This document shows, one piece after another, positions 40,491 to 43,518 of a stretch of DNA of 43,518 nt. The DNA is from Clostridia bacterium (GTDB lineage: Bacteria; Bacillota; Clostridia; Oscillospirales; Acutalibacteraceae). Each line of letters opens with the position of its first letter. The stretch's first letter is position 1. A program made the position numbers and the translations under genes. The stretch covers positions 1 through 43,518 of the forward strand of contig JAFRXY010000076.1 of the NCBI GenBank assembly GCA_017441385.1. Reading direction: 5' to 3'. The notes under the pieces are model-generated. The model worked only from the letters and a program-made list of their open reading frames with translations, was not told the DNA's origin and searched no databases.

Positions 40491-42626
40491 TTAGCGAGCG
40501 AATGCGAGCGCCAACGCGACCCTGCCTGTTGATATTCTCGCCGCGGCAACTCTGACCCGGATGGAATCCCCTACCCGGAAGGTCTTCCCGCTCAGCTTAC
40601 CGTGAAGCGAAGCAAGCCCGTCATATTCATAATCGTCGTCCGGCAGGTCGTCAAGGTGAACCATACCCTCCGCGCTGTTCTCCAGACGCACAAAGAATCC
40701 GTTATCCACCACGGAACAAATCGTTCCGTCGAATTCCTCCCCGATGAAGCGGGACATGTATTCCGCCATGTAGCAGTCCTCCGTGCGGCGTTCGGCATTG
40801 ACTGCTCTCAGCTCGTACTCGGAGGATAGCGCCGCCGCGTCCTCCGCCTTGGCGTAGTATTTCTTGGTGATGGAAGCCTGCGGTTTTCCCGCCGTGAGTT
40901 CCGACAGCATTCTGTGAATAAAGGTGTCTGGATACCGCCGGATAGGGGAGGTGAAGTGGCAGTAATCCCACAGCGCAAGGCCGAAATGCCCCAGCGGTTC
41001 GGTGTCGTACCGGGCTTTGGCCATCGCCCTGAGCAGCACGTTGGAAACAATCTCCTCATAGGGCGTCCCCTTTGTTTCGGCGAGAATTCTGTCGATGTCG
41101 GCCGGCTTGGGATTGCCGCAGATGCTCCGCGCGTCCACCCCCACCACCCGCAGCAGCATGGCGGCGCGCTGGAGCGCTTCCGGGTCGGGGGATTCATGCA
41201 CGCGGTAGACAAAGGGAATCTTCGCCTTCTTGGCCAGCGTGGCGGCCGCAGTGTTGGCGGCAATCATGAATTGCTCGATCATCTTCTCTGCGGTGCCTGA
41301 TTCGCGGGCTTTCAGGCCGATACAAACGCCGTTTTCGTCCAGCATGAATTGCGATTCCTCCGAGCTGAAATGCACATTCCCGCGCCGATCGGCAGCCTTA
41401 TCGAGAATTTTATAAAGCGCCAGCGCGTCGCTGAGTACGGAATCGACACAGGCGTATTTCTCGCGAATTTCCGGAGCCGCCGTCCCGTCGAGAATGGCAT
41501 TGACTTCGGAATAAACGCCGCGCACCTTGGAATGAATGACGGTTTTCTCAAAGCGGTAGTCCAGCATCTTGCCGCTGCCGTTGAATTTCATGAAGGCGGA
41601 GAAGGCCAGCTTGTCTTCCCCCGCACCCAGGGAGCAGATGCCGTTGGAAATGTCGGTGGGGTACATGGGAATCACGCGGTCGGCGAAGTAGACCGAAGTG
41701 CCGCGTTCCAGCGCTTCCAAGTCAAGCGGGCTGCCATCGGTGACGTAGTGGGAAACGTCGGCGATGTGTACCGACAGCTCGAATTCTTCTCCCAGACGCT
41801 TGACCAGAATTGCGTCGTCGAGATCCTTTGCGTCGGCTCCGTCGATGGTGAAAATGGCTTCGTTCCGCAGGTCGGCGCGGCCGTTCAGATCGGCCGGCGT
41901 GACCCCCGCTTTGTTGATGCGCTTTGCCTCGGAGAGCACTTCCTCGCTGAATTCATGCGGAATGCCCAACGCGTCGATGATTGCGTCGGCGCAGATGCGG
42001 GCGCATTCCGCTTCACCGTAGACTTTGAGCGGGGTGCAGGTGAGCTTCCGCCCGTCGGGGGAGTAGCGCACTTTGACCAGAATCTTTTCCCCTTCGTGCG
42101 CGTCGAGCTTGTTCTTGACGATCTCGATGGGGGATTGATAAAACGCGTCGGCATGAAGTTCCGGCTTGCCGTGGAACCGCTTGACCGTGCCGACCGCCGT
42201 CCTGTCGCCGTAGCAATAGACGCTGCACACCCGGCCGCAGATGCCTTTGTCGTCGGAATGCAGCGAAAGTACCACCCGATCGCCGGGAAGGGCGCTCATC
42301 GTGTCGTCGATGGGAATATACACATCGTCGCCTTCCTCCGGTTTGGCAAAGCAGAAGCCGCGGGAAACCGAAACAATTCTTGCCTTCACAAGCCCCGAAC
42401 CGCGAACGCTGCGGACGTTGTTCTTCTTGGTGATGATGACCTCACCCGCCCGCTCCAGCGCACTGAGATCCTGAATAAAGGCCGGAACGTCGGTGACGCC
42501 CAGTTCTTTGATGAGTTTGTCCGTCCGTACGGGGCGGTTCTTTCCGCTGAGCTGATCGCAGATGAATTGCTGCTGTTCGGTCAGCCTTGGATTTTTATTC
42601 TTTTCTTTCTTTTCTGTATTTTTCAT
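40491..42626 (-). CDS. rnr: Ribonuclease R
   Basis: A 3'-5' exoribonuclease of 711 residues that degrades structured RNA. In order: a Lys-rich N-terminus with a winged-helix-like segment, cold-shock-type domains (KARIVSVSRGFCFAKPEEGD), the RNB catalytic domain with TIDGADAKDLDDAI carrying the metal-binding Asp residues, HIADVSHYV, HFTSPIRRYPDTFIHR, and a C-terminal S1 domain (FDGTICSVVDNGFFVRLENS). AAAGGAG lies 10 nt before the ATG. It is next to secG, as in many Firmicutes, but smpB is missing from the usual neighbourhood. The 140-bp gap downstream (40349-40490) contains simple AT-rich GAATAATGAATAG-like tracts in inverted order. Confidence 0.96.
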   Translation of the reverse strand: MKNTEKKEKNKNPRLTEQQQFICDQLSGKNRPVRTDKLIKELGVTDVPAFIQDLSALERAGEVIITKKNNVRSVRGSGLVKARIVSVSRGFCFAKPEEGDDVYIPIDDTMSALPGDRVVLSLHSDDKGICGRVCSVYCYGDRTAVGTVKRFHGKPELHADAFYQSPIEIVKNKLDAHEGEKILVKVRYSPDGRKLTCTPLKVYGEAECARICADAIIDALGIPHEFSEEVLSEAKRINKAGVTPADLNGRADLRNEAIFTIDGADAKDLDDAILVKRLGEEFELSVHIADVSHYVTDGSPLDLEALERGTSVYFADRVIPMYPTDISNGICSLGAGEDKLAFSAFMKFNGSGKMLDYRFEKTVIHSKVRGVYSEVNAILDGTAAPEIREKYACVDSVLSDALALYKILDKAADRRGNVHFSSEESQFMLDENGVCIGLKARESGTAEKMIEQFMIAANTAAATLAKKAKIPFVYRVHESPDPEALQRAAMLLRVVGVDARSICGNPKPADIDRILAETKGTPYEEIVSNVLLRAMAKARYDTEPLGHFGLALWDYCHFTSPIRRYPDTFIHRMLSELTAGKPQASITKKYYAKAEDAAALSSEYELRAVNAERRTEDCYMAEYMSRFIGEEFDGTICSVVDNGFFVRLENSAEGMVHLDDLPDDDYEYDGLASLHGKLSGKTFRVGDSIRVRVAAARISTGRVALALAFAR

Positions 42627-42704
42627 TTATGATAACTCCTTTCTGACTTTTCTGATTTATATTGAACTAACTTCCCTCATAGGAGAAGAAGACGGAATCC
42701 GATG

Positions 42705-42743
42705 CAAAAAAATATGCGAAACAGTGCAAACTGCTTCGCATAT
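42705..42743 (-). terminator. Intrinsic terminator of secG (minus strand)
   Basis: ATATGCGAA (42712-42720) and TTCGCATAT (42735-42743) form a perfect 9-bp stem, with eight T residues on the minus strand opposite the A run ending at 42712. Confidence 0.85.
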
Positions 42744-42771
42744 GCTTTGACAAAATAACCTCCGGGCGACA

Positions 42772-43035
42772 TTATTTGTTAATCAGAATAATAATGTCAA
42801 GTACCATAACAAAAACAAAGAACACGGCAGCCAGCATTTTTGTGAATTTAGCGAGCTTGGCAGATGTCGTTCTGCTCTCGTTTTTGCCCAGGTAAGAATC
42901 ATAAGCGGAAGAAGAACCTCCTATGGCACTGGAAAGTCCGTCGTCATCGCTCTGCTGGAAGAGCACAATGATGATCATGACAACCGCCACCACCATAAGC
43001 ACAATGCTTATTATCCATTCCCAAGCTGTCAGCAT
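42772..43035 (-). CDS. secG: Preprotein translocase subunit SecG
   Basis: An 87-residue protein with two membrane segments (about residues 5-26 and 64-85) and between them the SecG loop FQQSDDDGLSSAIGG. It stimulates SecYE-dependent protein export. GGAGG precedes the start. A terminator between secG and rnr separates their transcripts at least in part. Confidence 0.93.
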   Translation of the reverse strand: MLTAWEWIISIVLMVVAVVMIIIVLFQQSDDDGLSSAIGGSSSAYDSYLGKNESRTTSAKLAKFTKMLAAVFFVFVMVLDIIILINK

Positions 43036-43098
43036 ATAGTCTACACCTCCAAAGCAAATAATTGCAATGCGAAAAATTCATTGTTTGCATACTAGATT

Positions 43099-43127
43099 AT
43101 TTTATCACGGAATTGCAGAATTTGCAA
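43099..43127 (-). promoter_or_regulatory. Promoter of secG (minus strand)
   Basis: On the minus strand TTGCAA (43122-43127) and TAAAAT (43099-43104) are 17 bp apart. The rest of 43128-43230 is very AT-rich and shows nothing else. Confidence 0.65.
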
Positions 43128-43233
43128 TAGTTTTTTTGAAATTTTTATTCTTCCCATAAAAATAAATTTTTTTAAGGATTTTATAATAATTTTTTGATAA
43201 TCTGACAATATTGAAATTATTTAAAAAAATGAC

Positions 43234-43262
43234 TTGACATTTGACTGCGTCGGTGTTATACT
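43234..43262 (+). promoter_or_regulatory. Promoter of tRNA-Arg
   Basis: Consensus TTGACA (43234-43239), 17 bp, TATACT (43257-43262), 36 bp before the mature tRNA. Confidence 0.8.
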
Positions 43263-43298
43263 TATCTAGCATTCAAGGAAATGCTGATCATTCAATAT

Positions 43299-43375
43299 GC
43301 GCTTGTAGCTCAGCTGGATAGAGTGTTTGACTACGAATCAAAAGGTCGGGGGTTCGAGCCCCTCCAAGCGCGCCA
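43299..43375 (+). tRNA. tRNA-Arg (anticodon ACG)
   Basis: A complete cloverleaf: acceptor GCGCTTG with CAAGCGC, D arm TAGCTCAGCTGGATAGAG, anticodon stem TTTGA/TCAAA with loop CTACGAA and anticodon ACG at 43333-43335, T arm GGGGGTTCGAGCCCC, discriminator G, and encoded CCA at 43373-43375. ACG would be read as ICG after deamination by TadA. Confidence 0.96.
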
Positions 43376-43377
43376 AT

Positions 43378-43518
43378 GGGGCTGTCGCACTAAGAAAAGT
43401 GAGGCAGCCTCATTTTGATACAAAAAAACAGCCAAGGACTGTACAATCCCTGACTGTTAGTGTAAAATAGAAGTATGGTCAAACACAACTATTTACAAAA
43501 GGATTATACAACAAACGA
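43378..43518 (+). mobile_element. Probable left end of an insertion sequence (cut by the window edge)
   Basis: GGGGCTGTCGCAC begins three bases after the tRNA CCA end and resembles terminal inverted repeats of IS1182-like elements. About 100 bp later a short frame with a transposase-like N-terminus opens and runs off the window. The right end and target duplication are not visible, so the family is tentative. Confidence 0.5.
43475..43518 (+). CDS. Possible transposase N-terminus (partial)
   Basis: Fourteen codons are visible: MVKHNYLQKDYTTN. This recalls the first residues of IS1182-like transposases, but it is far too short for a firm call. The ribosome binding site is weak (TAGAAG). It lies behind the presumed IS terminal repeat and continues past the window. 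Confidence 0.4.
   Translation, partial: MVKHNYLQKDYTTN

Noticed and set aside
41349-42632. A 427-codon open frame on the plus strand opposite rnr
   Set aside because: The rnr frame has clear RNase R motifs; the opposite frame has a composition typical of antisense translation and no family motif.

Overview
The window looks like chromosomal DNA of a low-to-mid GC Gram-positive anaerobe, most likely a Clostridia of the Oscillospiraceae/Ruminococcaceae kind. The clues are strong AGGAGG-type ribosome binding sites, many TTG starts, sigma-A-like promoters (TTGAcn-17-TATAAT), lipoproteins, a Clostridial LuxS, a rnr/secG pair and LytR-CpsA-Psr (LCP) wall-polymer proteins. The species call is inference from gene style only.

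Layout. 1-138 is the right part of a palindromic mobile repeat (MITE). 191-2854 carries citrate synthase and NADP-isocitrate dehydrogenase, the oxidative arm from acetyl-CoA to 2-oxoglutarate. 2966-8853 is a row of single genes: a ClC anion transporter, a TMEM43-like membrane protein, O-acetylhomoserine sulfhydrylase behind a long structured leader, and two small lipoproteins. 9124-18813 is a tightly coupled seven-gene operon: CarS-like CDP-lipid synthase, Rph/PpsA-like phosphotransferase, phosphatidylserine decarboxylase-like, UbiA-like prenyltransferase, a second Rph/PpsA-like phosphotransferase, GNAT-like protein and AMP-forming ligase. It has the look of an undescribed membrane-lipid or lipid-linked pathway and is the strongest novelty candidate. 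19086-21886 is a polar amino-acid ABC importer; 21973-22935 is a DMT-family permease. A second, complete copy of the MITE (22945-23105) sits directly against the ribosome binding site of luxS.

23814-38184 is an AT-richer cell-surface polysaccharide region. RmlA, RmlB and a WecE-type aminotransferase together predict dTDP-4-amino-4,6-dideoxy-hexose. Two paralogous modules follow, each a Wzz/BY-kinase-like fusion plus a membrane protein with a peptidoglycan-binding domain. Between them lie a PHP phosphatase and two LCP proteins, and after them a PglF/CapD-type nucleotide-sugar dehydratase. Both kinase-like proteins share a P-loop that has lost its glycines while keeping the tyrosine-rich tail. 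Both partner proteins share a duplicated, unrecognised N-terminal motif (FLExFRKRK). No glycosyltransferase, flippase or polymerase is present.

38302-43035 on the minus strand is housekeeping: secG, rnr, a YwlE-like phosphatase, rimI and tsaD. The window ends with tRNA-Arg(ACG) and what looks like the left end of an insertion sequence.
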